Assembly (NCBI GenBank): GCA_973895155.1
Contig: OZ316895.1
Coordinates: 11,656,001 to 11,720,000, forward strand
DNA length: 64,000 nt
Direction of reading: 5' to 3'
From: Marsupella aquatica
Taxonomy: Eukaryota > Marchantiophyta
Shown here: positions 11,858 through 22,440 of the stretch, one piece after another
How the letters are laid out: the number at the start of each line of letters is the position of its first letter
Position numbering within the stretch: the stretch's first letter is position 1
The notes under the pieces: model-generated
What the model was told of the DNA's origin: nothing
The model's database searches: none
Seen by the model: the letters and a program-made list of their open reading frames with translations, nothing else
Translations under genes and position numbers: made by a program

Positions 11858-11957
11858 NNNNNNNNNNNNNNNNNNNNNNNNNNNNNNNNNNNNNNNNNNN
11901 NNNNNNNNNNNNNNNNNNNNNNNNNNNNNNNNNNNNNNNNNNNNNNNNNNNNNNNNN
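11858..11957. other. Assembly gap, 100 N
   Basis: Exactly 100 N, the usual placeholder for a gap of unknown size. By the nested model it should hide the rest of B's TnpA exon 3, exon 4 and intron, then the 5' terminus and subterminal repeats of element A. Confidence 0.95.
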
Positions 11958-12740
11958 AATACAACTCCATGAATACAGCCACATGATTTCCTTTGGTCTG
12001 CAAACTGGACAAAACTAAACTAAAATCAGCTTGGTCAATTTTAAATCCTTCGTAAGGGTCTCTGACAGCAGCCCGGTATAGTCATTTGTGCACGAAGATA
12101 GAGTACGGTGCAGCTTTTGAAAAAGTGGGTGGACCAGCAGCTTGTTGAGAGTAAAGCAACTTATGGTTCTGTAACAGATGTGTGCAGCAGCTTAAGATGT
12201 AGAAGGCACACAATAAAACTTGATTTTTACAGATTTAAAAAAGGGCAGGGTGAGTGAGCACTGCATGTTGAACTCACAGGTCCGAATCTTGATTTGATTT
12301 CGCTGCTAAAATTCGTATCTCTTGCCTGAGTCCCAGTTTGCTGGAGTTTTGTTGCTCTCTGTGCTTTGTTGTGCACATTGTTGTGTTTGCTCTGTCCATT
12401 TTAAAACTTGAGAGCCAAATGAATGCTTTGCTGAAACTCAATTGCTATTTTTTCTGTGTTGCCCTTACAGATTTTAAAAAGGCAGGGTGAGTGAGCACTG
12501 CTGTACAGCAAGCAAAGGCATACAGGTTGCAATATTTGTGATTGCTTCCAATCATCTAGGCCAAGGTTATTTGCGCTGCTCAGTCCTAAATGCTTTGCCA
12601 TCTATAAAGCATTGGTTTATGTTGCACCCTTGTGGTTACATGTCATATTTTATGCTGCACCCTCATTCTTTTGTGTCATACTGCACCCTGTTATTCCTTC
12701 TTGTTTCACAATCTGATGTAGGGTCTGAGTGTGCAGGACC
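11958..12740. other. Leader region of element A before its PHD gene
   Basis: No coding sequence is supported. A 37-38-bp direct repeat stands at 12227-12264 and 12465-12501 (TTACAGATTT...GCAGGGTGAGTGAGCACTGC). Each copy joins an acceptor-like TTACAG to a donor-like GGTGAGTG, so it could be a duplicated 5' non-coding mini-exon. TGTGCAG at 12730-12736 is an acceptor just before the PHD start. Confidence 0.5.
12227..12501 (+). repeat. Direct repeat pair resembling a duplicated mini-exon
   Basis: Copies 12227-12264 and 12465-12501 differ by a base or two and are about 238 bp apart. Both contain ACAG, then about 15 bases, then GGTGAGTGAGCACTGC. The arrangement acceptor-short exon-donor is what a 5' UTR exon would look like. 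Confidence 0.7.
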
Positions 12741-13400
12741 ATGGCTCGCAATAAGCAGAAGGCCATGAATCGTTGCAGAGGTGAATCCTCTCAAGCACCT
12801 CAATTGTCCTTATATTCAGACATTGAGATTAACCAGAATAGTCCACATGTATGTGCGATTTGTGATGAGGGAGGGGATCTCATTGTTTGTGATGGGCCTT
12901 GCCACCGACATTTCCATAAGAATGTTTCCTGTCCTTTGGGTCAGCAATGGCTATGCCCAACTATATCCCTCGCTGATGGCCATGTTGGAGAATGGCTTTG
13001 TGTTGATTGCAAGAATGAGGAACATTCTTGCTTTAAGTGCCATGTGTCTGGAAAAATTGGTGAAGAGGTAAGAAAATGTCCAGACTCTCTCTGTGCCCGG
13101 TTTTACTGTCGGCAGTGTTTGGTTCCTGGCACAGCATCATGTGGACTCCATATTTGTCTTACTTGTGGACAGGGGCCCAATGATGGGGCTAATGGCTTTT
13201 TGGTTCAGTGCATGAGGTGTCCTAAGGCATGGCACAAAGACTGCCTGCTGTTTATCCAGCAGAGGGGATTTGCCCATGATCGAACAATTTGGGATCACTC
13301 AGCGCATGGGCAGCCCAAGAAGGGGATGTTTTACTGTCCTGACCATGACATTGACCCTACACTAGGCACTCCTGCTAGGAGCCACATATCTTGGATTTGA
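12741..13400 (+). CDS. EDM2-like extended PHD-finger protein carried by CACTA element A
   Basis: This is a 219-residue protein and a diverged copy of the one at 4756. It starts MARNKQKA (B copy MARPKIQA). The first PHD finger starts at about residue 38 (CAICDEGGDL, CDGPCHRHFH, WLCVDC). A second module follows (CFKCHVSGKIG, RKCPDSLCARFYCRQC), then a third part (CLTCGQGP, CMRCPKAWHKDC, YCPDHDIDPTLGTPARSHISWI). Zinc ligands are kept in both copies while the residues between differ widely, which suggests selection on the fold. The ATG at 12741 was chosen over the upstream GTG because it aligns with the B copy and follows a CAG acceptor. It lies about 600 bp upstream of TnpD, with no BRCT gene between. 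Likely nuclear and chromatin-binding by analogy with EDM2; not shown. Confidence 0.85.
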   Translation: MARNKQKAMNRCRGESSQAPQLSLYSDIEINQNSPHVCAICDEGGDLIVCDGPCHRHFHKNVSCPLGQQWLCPTISLADGHVGEWLCVDCKNEEHSCFKCHVSGKIGEEVRKCPDSLCARFYCRQCLVPGTASCGLHICLTCGQGPNDGANGFLVQCMRCPKAWHKDCLLFIQQRGFAHDRTIWDHSAHGQPKKGMFYCPDHDIDPTLGTPARSHISWI

Positions 13401-13997
13401 TTGAGGCTGGATCGAACACAAACTTGAGATAGAGCTTTTTGATGGTTTCACGTGGACTTAAACAATTTTCAGAGTGCTAAAACATGTGGACTATTTATAT
13501 GCAGTTTGATGAACTCCTCATGTATACACACTCTACGACAGTGCATTGCGGATTGAGGCAATTAATTTTGAGAAATCAACTTTATTATCTTTTCCAGGGT
13601 AGGATTCTGATTTTCAAGCATGTACTTTGAGTGTGACTTTCCTCCATATTGATGTCTAAACTTCACTTGTAAATTTGTCACTGGTGTCACAAACGTTACT
13701 TATTCCAGACCTGTCTGCTCACATTCCTAATAGGCAAACAAATACTGGAAATGATGAAGGCACAGAGATTTACGTTCATAGTATCATTCTGATGACACTG
13801 TATGTGATGCTCTATTTGTATGCAAGGAGAAGGTGCCCTACTACAGTGGATTTGAGAAACTGGGCTCTGTGGGTTTGAGCAATTGGACTGTGGTTGGCAT
13901 CGGTTGTACAACTGTGACGGTAGGCCCAATTTTGTATGCATGTCACTCTGATTCAGTTTGAAAATCATAGTTTGAATACAATTTCAATCAAGCTAGC
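13401..13997. other. Spacer between PHD and TnpD genes of element A
   Basis: No BRCT gene and no recognisable coding sequence. AT-rich; probably the 3' UTR of the PHD gene and the leader of TnpD. Confidence 0.45.
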
Positions 13998-16900
13998 ATG
14001 GCACAATTGCCACAGAATACGTTAGGTGTGGGTAGAACTCCAAAGTTGCCGCTCTTCCATCCAGCTAGAGTACAACATCGTGATGATGCTTTGTGGGTTC
14101 GAGAACAGAAGGCCTGCCACAAGAGTGGGGACCATAAGATGTACTGCCCTTGTGTGAACTGCAAAGGGAATTATAGGACTAATCGGAATACTGCTAGACT
14201 GCACCTTATTAAACATGGTCGGTACCCTGCATGTCGAGTGTGGGTGGGAGAGGGACAGGACTCTTCTGATGAAGAGTGGGGTGCTGACTACATGTCACAA
14301 CATGGCCCTGAGGCATTGAGGGTAGCAAACCTTCAGCAGGCAACCTGTGCACAACAGCCAACTGTAGATGTTGAAGAACATTTATTTGTAGATGTTCCAG
14401 AGTATCCAACTGTGGATGTTCCAGAGTATCCAACTGTGGATGTTCAAGAACATCCAACTATAGATGTCGAAGAACATATCAGGGCTCTACTGGAAGAAAC
14501 GTTGCTGAGAACCAGTGAAGAATCCCCTGAGCATGAGCTAGATGATCAGGACCGTTTTGACTTGGATTTTGTACTTGGGGATGATGAGAGTGAAGGAGGT
14601 GCCCATCCTGTAAACCCCCTTGAAACCTCCAAAACTCCTGTGGAGACTGATCCTGCACAGTTATCTTTAGATGCAGCAATGCAACCTTTGTTCCCAGGCA
14701 GCAAAATAGATGTTGTGTCATTCATGTTGCTTCTGCTGAACATCTGTCATGGCCATGGATTCTCAAACAAAGGAGTGAATGCATTGTTGTCTTTGATGGG
14801 GGAGCATGGTATGCCTACAGAGCATAATCTGCCCAAGAACTTATATGCTGCAAAGCAGCTATTGAGAAAGCTTGGCTTGGATTATGAGAGAATCCCTGTC
14901 TGTGAGAAAGGTTGTATGCTCTTTAGGGGTGAGAATGCCAAGTTAGAAAACTGTTCAGTGTGTCAGCAGCCCAAGATGAAGAGAGTGGGGAATTCATTAC
15001 AGGCAAGGAAGGTAGTGCGGTATTTCCCTATAATTCCCAGGTTGAAGAGATTGTATGCCACTGCTGGTACATCTAAACTCATGACTTGGCATCATGAGAA
15101 TAGAAGCACAGACAACATGGTTCGGCACGCAGCAGATTCAAAGGCTTGGAAGCATGTGGATACAAATATTGATCGGGAATTTGCAGCTGAACCAAGGAAT
15201 GTGCGATTTGGGTTGGCACTTGATGGGGTGAATCCCTTTGGGAATAATTCCACAGCTTGGTCTACCTGGCCAATACTGTTGTTGAATTACAATTTACCTC
15301 CTTGGCTTACCACCAAGAAGTTCTTTGTCATGCTAGCTATGCTGATTCCAGGACCTGATTCAGTAACAGAGGAACAGCTAGACATAATATTGGGCCCATT
15401 CTATGAGGAGTTGGAGCTGTTGTGGAAGAAAGGAGTGCCCTGCTTTGACAAATTGCCACGCCCAGGATTGTCTCAACACTTCAACCTTAGGGCTGTGCTA
15501 TTGTGGACAATCAATGATTACCCTGCATATGGTTTAATATCTGGACAACAACACTCTGGATACAAAGGATGTGTCATCTGTGGGCCAGAATGTGTGGCAC
15601 GTGGTTCTAAGCACTTGCAGAAATTAGAGTACAGTGGCCACCGTCGATGGTTAGCAACAAGGCATCTTTTTCGTAGACCAGATAGTGCACAATACTTTGA
15701 TGGTGCAATTGAGAGTCGACCTGCACCGTGTAGAATGACAAGCTCTGATAGAAAGAAGTGGGGAGACGAGACAACAGAATATTTGAAGAAGGGAGGAACC
15801 AAGGTTGAGGATGAGAAATGCCCCATAAAGGTGCATGGAGTGAAGAGGGCTACTGGTCTGTACAAGTTGCCCTATTGGAATGTAAGACTCCATACTACTA
15901 CAATGAATTTCTGCAATCTCTTCATATGACTTTGAAATATATTCTCTTCATATACTTCCTGTAGCCCAGATTTTGTAATTGTTGTATTCAATGCACTAAT
16001 TTCTGAATTGTGTCCACTGCACAAACTACTGCCCAGTGATGCCAAAAGTTGTATTCAATGCCCTAATTTCTGAATTGTGTGTCCACTGCAGAAACTACTC
16101 ATTAACCATTGTCTAGATCCCATGCACTGTGAGAAGAATCTTGCACACAACATTGTGCACACTATCATTGGGACCAAGGACACTCCTTCTGTGAGAGAAG
16201 ACATGAAGCTCTTACAGGTGCGCCAACACCTATGGCTTGTACCCAATCCAGCTCCCAAGCGTAAGGATGACAAATTGTTGATGCCCCCAGCCCCATATTG
16301 CCTGAGCAAGAAGGAAAGAACAAGGTTCTTGGAGGTTTTATTGACCTTGAAAGGGCCCACTGGTTTTTCAAGTTCTTTGGCAAAGTGTGTTACAAAATCC
16401 AAGAAACTCTCTGGGTTGAAATCACATGATTTCCACCAACTCATGCAACAGATTCTCCCTCTGGCAACAATGGGATTACTTGATGAAGGGGTTCGCTTGG
16501 CCATAGCTGGGGTGAGCAATATCTATCGCCAGATCTGTACGAAGGTGTGGGACCCTTCAATGTATGAGAATTTGATGATGGATGTTGCATTCACTCTCTG
16601 CATTTTGGAAATCCATTTTCCACCAAGCTTCTTTGATGTCATGACCCATTTAATGATTCACCTAGTGGAGGAATTAGACTTGTGTGGCCCAGTTACAGGC
16701 AGATGGATGTACCCAATAGAGAGGAACCTGAAGGTATTGAAGGGTTATGTACGAAACAAGGCACGTCCAGAGGCTTCTATGGCTGAAGGCTATGTATTAG
16801 ATGAGTCTTTGGGATTTCTTTCTGAATACATGATTGATGCAAAGGGAGAGGGAAAACGAACCTGGGAGTTGGAGGAGGATGCTGGCGTTGCAGGCATTGT

Positions 16901-17991
16901 TTTGGAAGGGGCTGCAAAGGCGATAACTTTGGATTGGTCTGAAATGATGGCCATGCATCATTATATATTAGAGAATGAAGAGACAGTGGCTCCATGGTAT
17001 AGGTACATAAACCCTAGAAACTCTCCTATCCTTAGGCATATGGATCATAATTATGTTTCCCCATTGTGTTTGTATATTCATGGTGGATCGTGCACTAATG
17101 TCTTCAGTGTTGTTGTTGCCATGCAGGATATATGATGCTACCAATGAGACTGTTACCAAACGAAGAGTGGATTTCCGGAAGGAGTGGATGAGGAAGCCTG
17201 CCAATCGAAGAAAACCAGTGGAATTTCCCGTAGACTGCCAAGAATTGCCACCTTTCAGGGAATGGTTTCAAACATTAGTCAATACCCATAATTTTGAGAA
17301 AGAGTCTGAGCGGTCATTACTATCTGCATACTCCACACCACCTAGTTTGAAGGCACGACTGTATAGGGCATGTAGAGCCTATGGGCACCATTGGAGGACT
17401 ATTCCATCCTTGGGGTGTTTGAGTGATTGTGATTCTGGTGCTTTCAGCACTTTTGATTCTGGGATGGCTTCTACATTCACTGAGAAGCGAGTGGACAGGT
17501 CTGGTGCAACCATAGAAGAATCTGTACAGTATGTAGGGGCCTTGACAGATATCTTGGTACTGAATTATGGCAGCTTGAGGAAAGAGGTGATTCTTTTCAA
17601 AGGGAAATGGGCAGATCCATCATGGACTCCTAAATCCTCTGCCAGTATGAGGTATACCAAGTCTGGTCTTTGGCAGGTGAATTTCCATAGAGAACTGGGT
17701 GTGTCCAAGAAAATGGATTACGTTTTCCCAAAGCAAGTGGAGCAGGTTTTCTTCCACCCCAATGAGAAGGGGATAGCATGGAGAACAATCCTCCACAAAG
17801 AATCCAGGTCCACAAGGGTGTTAGGTGATTACACAGACGTTGATTTCCATGCTACAATGGAAAACAATGTCAAATTACACATCGAATTGGCTAAGGCCTG
17901 TAGGTCCAGAGAAAATCCAGGACCAAGTACTGGTCCCAAACGAGGCAGAGATGCAGAGGGATCTGCAAGAAAGGGCAGGCCTAAGCAGTGA
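13998..17991 (+). CDS. TnpD transposase of CACTA element A, uninterrupted
   Basis: Exons are 13998-15881 (donor GTAAGA), 16092-17002 (donor GTACAT) and 17127-17991, giving about 1219 residues with no stops. Domains in order: transposase-associated zinc motif (CPCVNC...HLIKHG), an acidic 8-residue repeat array, Transposase_21 (LDGVNPFG, LNYNLPPW, IPGPDS, INDYPAYGLISG), MHCEKN, DUF4218 (KSHDFHQLMQQILP, FFDVMTHLMIHLVEEL, RWMYPIERNLK) and DUF4216. The tail is basic (KRGRDAEGSARKGRPK), a likely nuclear signal. Candidate catalytic acids are D409, D507 and E642; the first spacing (98) is the same as in element B's copy. It should cut and rejoin the element ends together with TnpA. Confidence 0.93.
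14364..14480 (+). repeat. 24-bp minisatellite within TnpD coding sequence of element A
   Basis: Four full units of 24 bp start at 14364, 14388, 14412 and 14436, and a fifth is partial. They encode the octapeptide VDVxE(Y/H)PT, rich in acidic residues. Unit length keeps the frame. TnpD of element B has no such array. Confidence 0.9.
15981..16102 (+). repeat. Imperfect tandem duplication across the intron 1 acceptor of TnpD (element A)
   Basis: Copies 15981-16034 and 16048-16102 both run GTTGTATTCAATG...TCCACTGCA.AAACTACT. Only the second has the AG (CTGCAG) used as acceptor before exon 2; the first has CTGCAC. The exon's first bases are therefore duplicated in the intron. Confidence 0.85.
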
Positions 17992-18089
17992 ATAGGTTTT
18001 AGCTAGGTGTGTGAAGTCCATAGATGGACTACATGTATGGACTATTTATGAAATCAGACTAATGGTTTATCCATTTGTGCAGTTGGTGA

Positions 18090-21000
18090 ATGCAGCCTGT
18101 GAAAGGAAGATTGCAAGGGTTGTCACATTCTGTGAATCCTTATGAGGAGGCCCGAAATCGGAACATAGAGCATAATGTCAGAATTATGCGTGATCTAGGA
18201 CTGGGGCCAGACTGCAAGCTGATGTGTGTGTTGATATGTCTATTGCAAATTTGATTCAGTAGATGGAGTTGTCAGGTTCATGTTCTGTTTTCATATTCCA
18301 GATTGGTCTCATACTAGTATGGATCCTGTACATAAGTACTAGTGTTATGGTGTTGTAGATTCATTTTGCATGTATGTTTGATCTGCATTGGTGTATGTTG
18401 ATGATTGCTTTGTTCCTTAGAGGCCCAACCACACATGTACAACGAGAGAGAGGAAAGCCTGCTTTGGTGAAAGGTACTTCAACTGAAACATTGCCAAAGA
18501 GGAGGAGCTCTAGACTATCAGAAGTTACCAAGGTGAACATGGCAGAGTTTGGTGATGATGGCTATGGTTCTCCTTCTGAGTATGACACTGAGGATTCTGA
18601 CATTGGAGGGTCAGAACCAGAGAGTGCACAACAGGTAATGCTTGAACTTCATCATCCTAATAGGAAGGGATCCTTGTCCCTTTTTCAAATTATATGTTGA
18701 TATGCTTACGTTGTCCATGATGTAGGTACAGAAACAAAATCGTGGTCCTAAGAAGACTGGGCCTGGTGGAGGTGGGCTAGTGAGATGTTGGAAAGACCCA
18801 GACACTGGACTCTTATATGAAAGTGAGTGGATTGTACTGTTCTACTTTTCAGGTGTGTTTGGAAGTTGATATTCTACTTGGAAATGAAATTAATTGAAGT
18901 GCTTTGGTGTTGTGTGTTTGTTTAGTGGTTCCATCAGCATCTGAAGGCAGATCAGGTCAATCTGATGTACTACATTCCAGAGGATCTTCAGGTAATACAC
19001 AATCTGCTCGTGTTGCATATGCAAGTACATTTGCTCAACTTTTCAATCATGTACATATTTTTTGATTGAATGCATGTGTGTGCATTGCAGGAGGGGCCTC
19101 TGAGATGCGCAGGGAACGAAGGCATGCTAAGAAGCAGTTTGATAATACTGCCAAACAACGAAGGGATTGCGGAGAGGTGCCCAAACACATTAAAGTGAGT
19201 ATTGTACTTGTTTGTAGATTTAGACAAATCTGATCCTCTCTGTTGTTGTGTGTATAAAACCTGGACTCTGCATAAATTCCAGAGTTATGATCTGACATTG
19301 TCTATGAAATGCAGATTTATGACAATGATATTGATGATTCTGATGGCAACAAACAATACTGGCTGGAGGAACTTCGTGGCAACGTACTCAGAGTCTTTGA
19401 TGTATCAAAGCCAAAATGGACTGATCATCCACAAGTTCATACAACCACAGTGTGGAATAACATGGCAGCTGAGTGGGAGTATGTGGGTGGGGAATTTATT
19501 AACACCAAATTCCAGAGTCATTGTCGTGGCATATTGAAGAGAGAGCGCCATAAAATGCATGTTTATTGGAAGAAAGTTTGCAATGAGGATCCAACCAAAC
19601 TTGGGCCATCTGGTGTTGATCCAAAGAAATGGGCAGCTTTGGTATCTCATTTTACCAGTCCAGCATTGATATCTTTGAGTAAACAGATGACTGATAAAAG
19701 AGCACGAGTGCAAGATACCTCTCACTTTGGAAGGGGAGGGCATGCTGCAGCAGCAAAGAGAATGGTAAATTGTCTATCATTTTCACTATCAATTCTGTCT
19801 TGTTTGTGAATCTTGATGAAAACAAACTCTGTGATTTCTCATTCATTGTGTGTTTGAACAGAAGCAGAAGAGAGGATCAAGCCCAGGTATATCTGACCTG
19901 AAAGAAAACCATGGTAGTCAGGGTTCATTGCCAAAGGTGACAATGAGCCCATCATTGGCAAGTGCAGAAGGTCAGACTGGTAGTTTTGTGGGAGCAAAGG
20001 TGAGCCCATCATTGGCAAGTGGGGAGGGTAAAAGTGCTAGCTTACTGGGGCAAGGAAACAGACATGGATCAGCTGTGAGTATTGTCATACCAATTTGATT
20101 TGTACATCATTCTCCATTTGACAGAGCCAGTGTTGTGTCGTTTGTAAGTTTGACAGTGAGACTGTTGTGTTGGTTTGTGGTTCATTTACAGACCCCACAT
20201 TCAAAAGAAGAGATCACTGCCATTGGGGCTGTGAAATTGGATGTCGCTGAGTTGAAAGGCACTGTGAGGGAGTTGACAAACATGATGACTACGTGGATGG
20301 CACATCACCCCAGTAATGCACAAGTTCCAACAGTTGTGCCTAGTCACAGTAAGTTGACTACAACTACCAAACAAGGTAGTAGAAAGCGATCTCTTACTTT
20401 TTCAGGCGATAATGAAGGTAAAATTCTCTATCATGTATACACTGTCCATTCAATGTAATTATTGTGATGTGTATATGTCATTGCATGTTTATAATGTTCT
20501 TGCATGTTTTTAGTGTGATTATATGTTGCTGGTGTATACATGTTTGTTTATGCATTTCTTTTGTGTGTGTTTTATGACAGCATCTTTAGGGGAGCCTCCT
20601 GTGTCGCAGGGAAGACCAACTGACACAGCTAACAGTACTCTAAAGCAAACTGAATTGGAAGTGAACCTTTTGCCATCTAAGTTGCCCAAAGAAGCCATTT
20701 CAGATGTCTTTCAGTTGCCAGAGGATAAGTCGACTCAGTTGACACCAGATGTAACCCCAGAATCATCTGAGTTGCCAAAAGAAACTCCCATTCCAAGTGA
20801 ACAGGATGACACTCCATCAACTAGAAAGGGAAAGAAGAAAAGGAAGAAAGGATCCTCAGCAAATGCATCACCTGCACAGAAGAAACCAATGCAGTCTCCT
20901 AACCCCGTTGCAAAGGTAAATGTGTGTTTGATTTGAGTGTTCTTCTATCTTTCAATTTCTGTTTATTGCATTTTTAACAAAATGTGTTGTTCACAGTTTG

Positions 21001-21257
21001 CAAGAGGAGATTTGGTGAAGATGAAGAGCGTTGTGGACAATTCCATGATAGTGGCAGAAGGTGAGGTGACAGGGCTGCCAGGAGAAGATAAGTTTCATTG
21101 TGCAGATTTTGAAAGCCCTTTCTTGCGAGTGCGTGTGATTGAAGTGTTTGTAGATGTGGCATTGCCATTTGCCAATTCAGGGGAGAACCAGTCTAAATTA
21201 TCTGATGTGAAAGGGATGAATGCCCTATGGAACTCTAGATTGCTTAAGAAGCAATAG
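18090..21257 (+). CDS. TnpA-like protein of CACTA element A, complete ten-exon gene
   Basis: Exons: 18090-18223, 18421-18634, 18726-18822, 18926-18991, 19091-19194, 19315-19764, 19862-20074, 20192-20417, 20581-20915 and 20997-21257. All phases join, giving about 699 residues. Order: N-terminal charged helix (NPYEEARNRNIEHN), RRSSRLSEV with an acidic stretch, then a Transposase_24-like DNA-binding region in exon 6 (about 150 residues, with FxSHCRGILKRERHKMHVYWKK and KQMTDKRARVQDTSHFGRGG). A twofold MSPSLAS repeat lies in exon 7, a leucine-rich coiled coil in exon 8, Lys-rich basic sequence in exon 9 and a C-terminal beta-rich domain resembling that of TNP1/TnpA-type proteins. It probably binds the motifs at 21605-22340. 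The start was chosen because the first helix and its phase match element B's exon 1. Confidence 0.85.
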
Positions 21258-21604
21258 AAATAGCACTCTATCAAGAAACAATAGACATGATAGAATGACA
21301 ACTCTGTTTTTCTATAAACATGCAGAGTGATTGGTATGTCAGGTTGTAACAATTGACAATCTAATATTATTGATGTCAATGTAATTTTGTTTCATAAATT
21401 TGCATTGAGTTCAATATTTACCGTGAGACTTATGAAGGTATCTTGTATGAATATCAATTGGATTTGTGATATATATCGAATGTTTCTTTAAGTTTTCATT
21501 TAGCAACTCTATTGAATGGCTTTGTAATATATGATTTTTGATTGACATCAAGTTTTATCTATCATGATCACTTAAATTTGAATTTCTCCAAATCATTGAA
21601 TACT
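21258..21604. other. 3' flank of TnpA of element A
   Basis: AT-rich and without coding sequence. Probably the 3' UTR; the subterminal motif array begins after it. Confidence 0.5.
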
Positions 21605-22340
21605 TCGTCTGAATGATTGGCTTGAATGACTAAATGACTAGCTAGAATGACTGATGTAATGGTCATTATTCACAACTATCTTTGTGACCAATATGACTCA
21701 ACTCTGGTCATTAAAGACATAGACTAAATGATTCAAAGAATGACATATACAATGACCTTTCTCATGGTCATTATAAACAAGTCCACTATGACTCACTTTA
21801 TGTCATTCAAGACATGTCATTAATGACTAATGTGTATCTTTACGTGTCTTCTCCCAATTGAACCACGTGTCTCAATATGACTTGTTTATACTGTAGTCAT
21901 TTTGGACACGTCCAAAATGACCCAAATATATTGCCAAATGGTGAATCCTCTTTGAACCACGTGTCACTATTTGATTTGTTATATAATGTACGTCATTTTG
22001 GACTGTCCAAAATGACCAATGTTATTAGTTTTTTTATTGCCACGTGTCGTTGTGTGATTGGGTACGGGGACCATCGACGGTCAACGGCAATTGACCGTCG
22101 ATGGTGATTTGTGTCGTCATTTTGGACCGTTCAACATTTATGACCATATCATAAAAACGGTCATTTAGGATAGTATGAAATGACCACATGTTTTTAGCGT
22201 CATTTGTCCAAAAGGACCGTGACCAAAATGTCCGTTGTGACGTGTCTGGAAAGACGAGAACAATTGCGTCATTGTTTTGTTAAAAAGACCTGATTAATAG
22301 TCATTGTTTTGGTCATAAAATACATTGTTTTCTACTAGTG
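21605..22340 (+). repeat. 3' subterminal repeat region and terminus of element A
   Basis: It is dense in GTCAT/ATGAC motifs. Two near-identical palindromes with 12-bp arms GTCATTTTGGAC stand at 21896-21921 (2-bp spacer) and 21992-22016 (1-bp spacer), and degenerate relatives lie near 22114 and 22199. A perfect 14-bp-arm inverted repeat (CCATCGACGGTCAA, 6-bp loop) lies at 22071-22104. The element ends at 22340 in CTAGTG. These are the expected binding sites of TnpA. Confidence 0.85.
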
Positions 22341-22440
22341 TATGTTTGAAGAATTTTTCTTGAAGTGAAGCATTGAATGTTGCCGTCATCCATTCTGCTA
22401 TATGTAGTTCTCAAGCATGAATGGCATTGTATTTTCCCAG

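Larger units (their letters stand above)
11858..22340 (+). mobile_element. Inner CACTA transposon 'A', nested in a TnpA intron of element B
   Basis: The right end at 22340 reads inward on the minus strand as CACTAGTAGAAAACAATG, close to the classic plant CACTA terminus, and is preceded by about 730 bp of GTCATTTTGGAC-type motifs. It carries an EDM2-like PHD gene (12741-13400), a TnpD gene (13998-17991) and a TnpA-like gene (18090-21257), all open. The left end is not visible in 11958-12740 and is probably in the 100-N gap, so the start is set at the gap. A 3-bp target duplication would be TAT (22341-22343), but its partner cannot be seen. Both exon flanks of the interrupted B gene support nesting. 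Confidence 0.72.
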
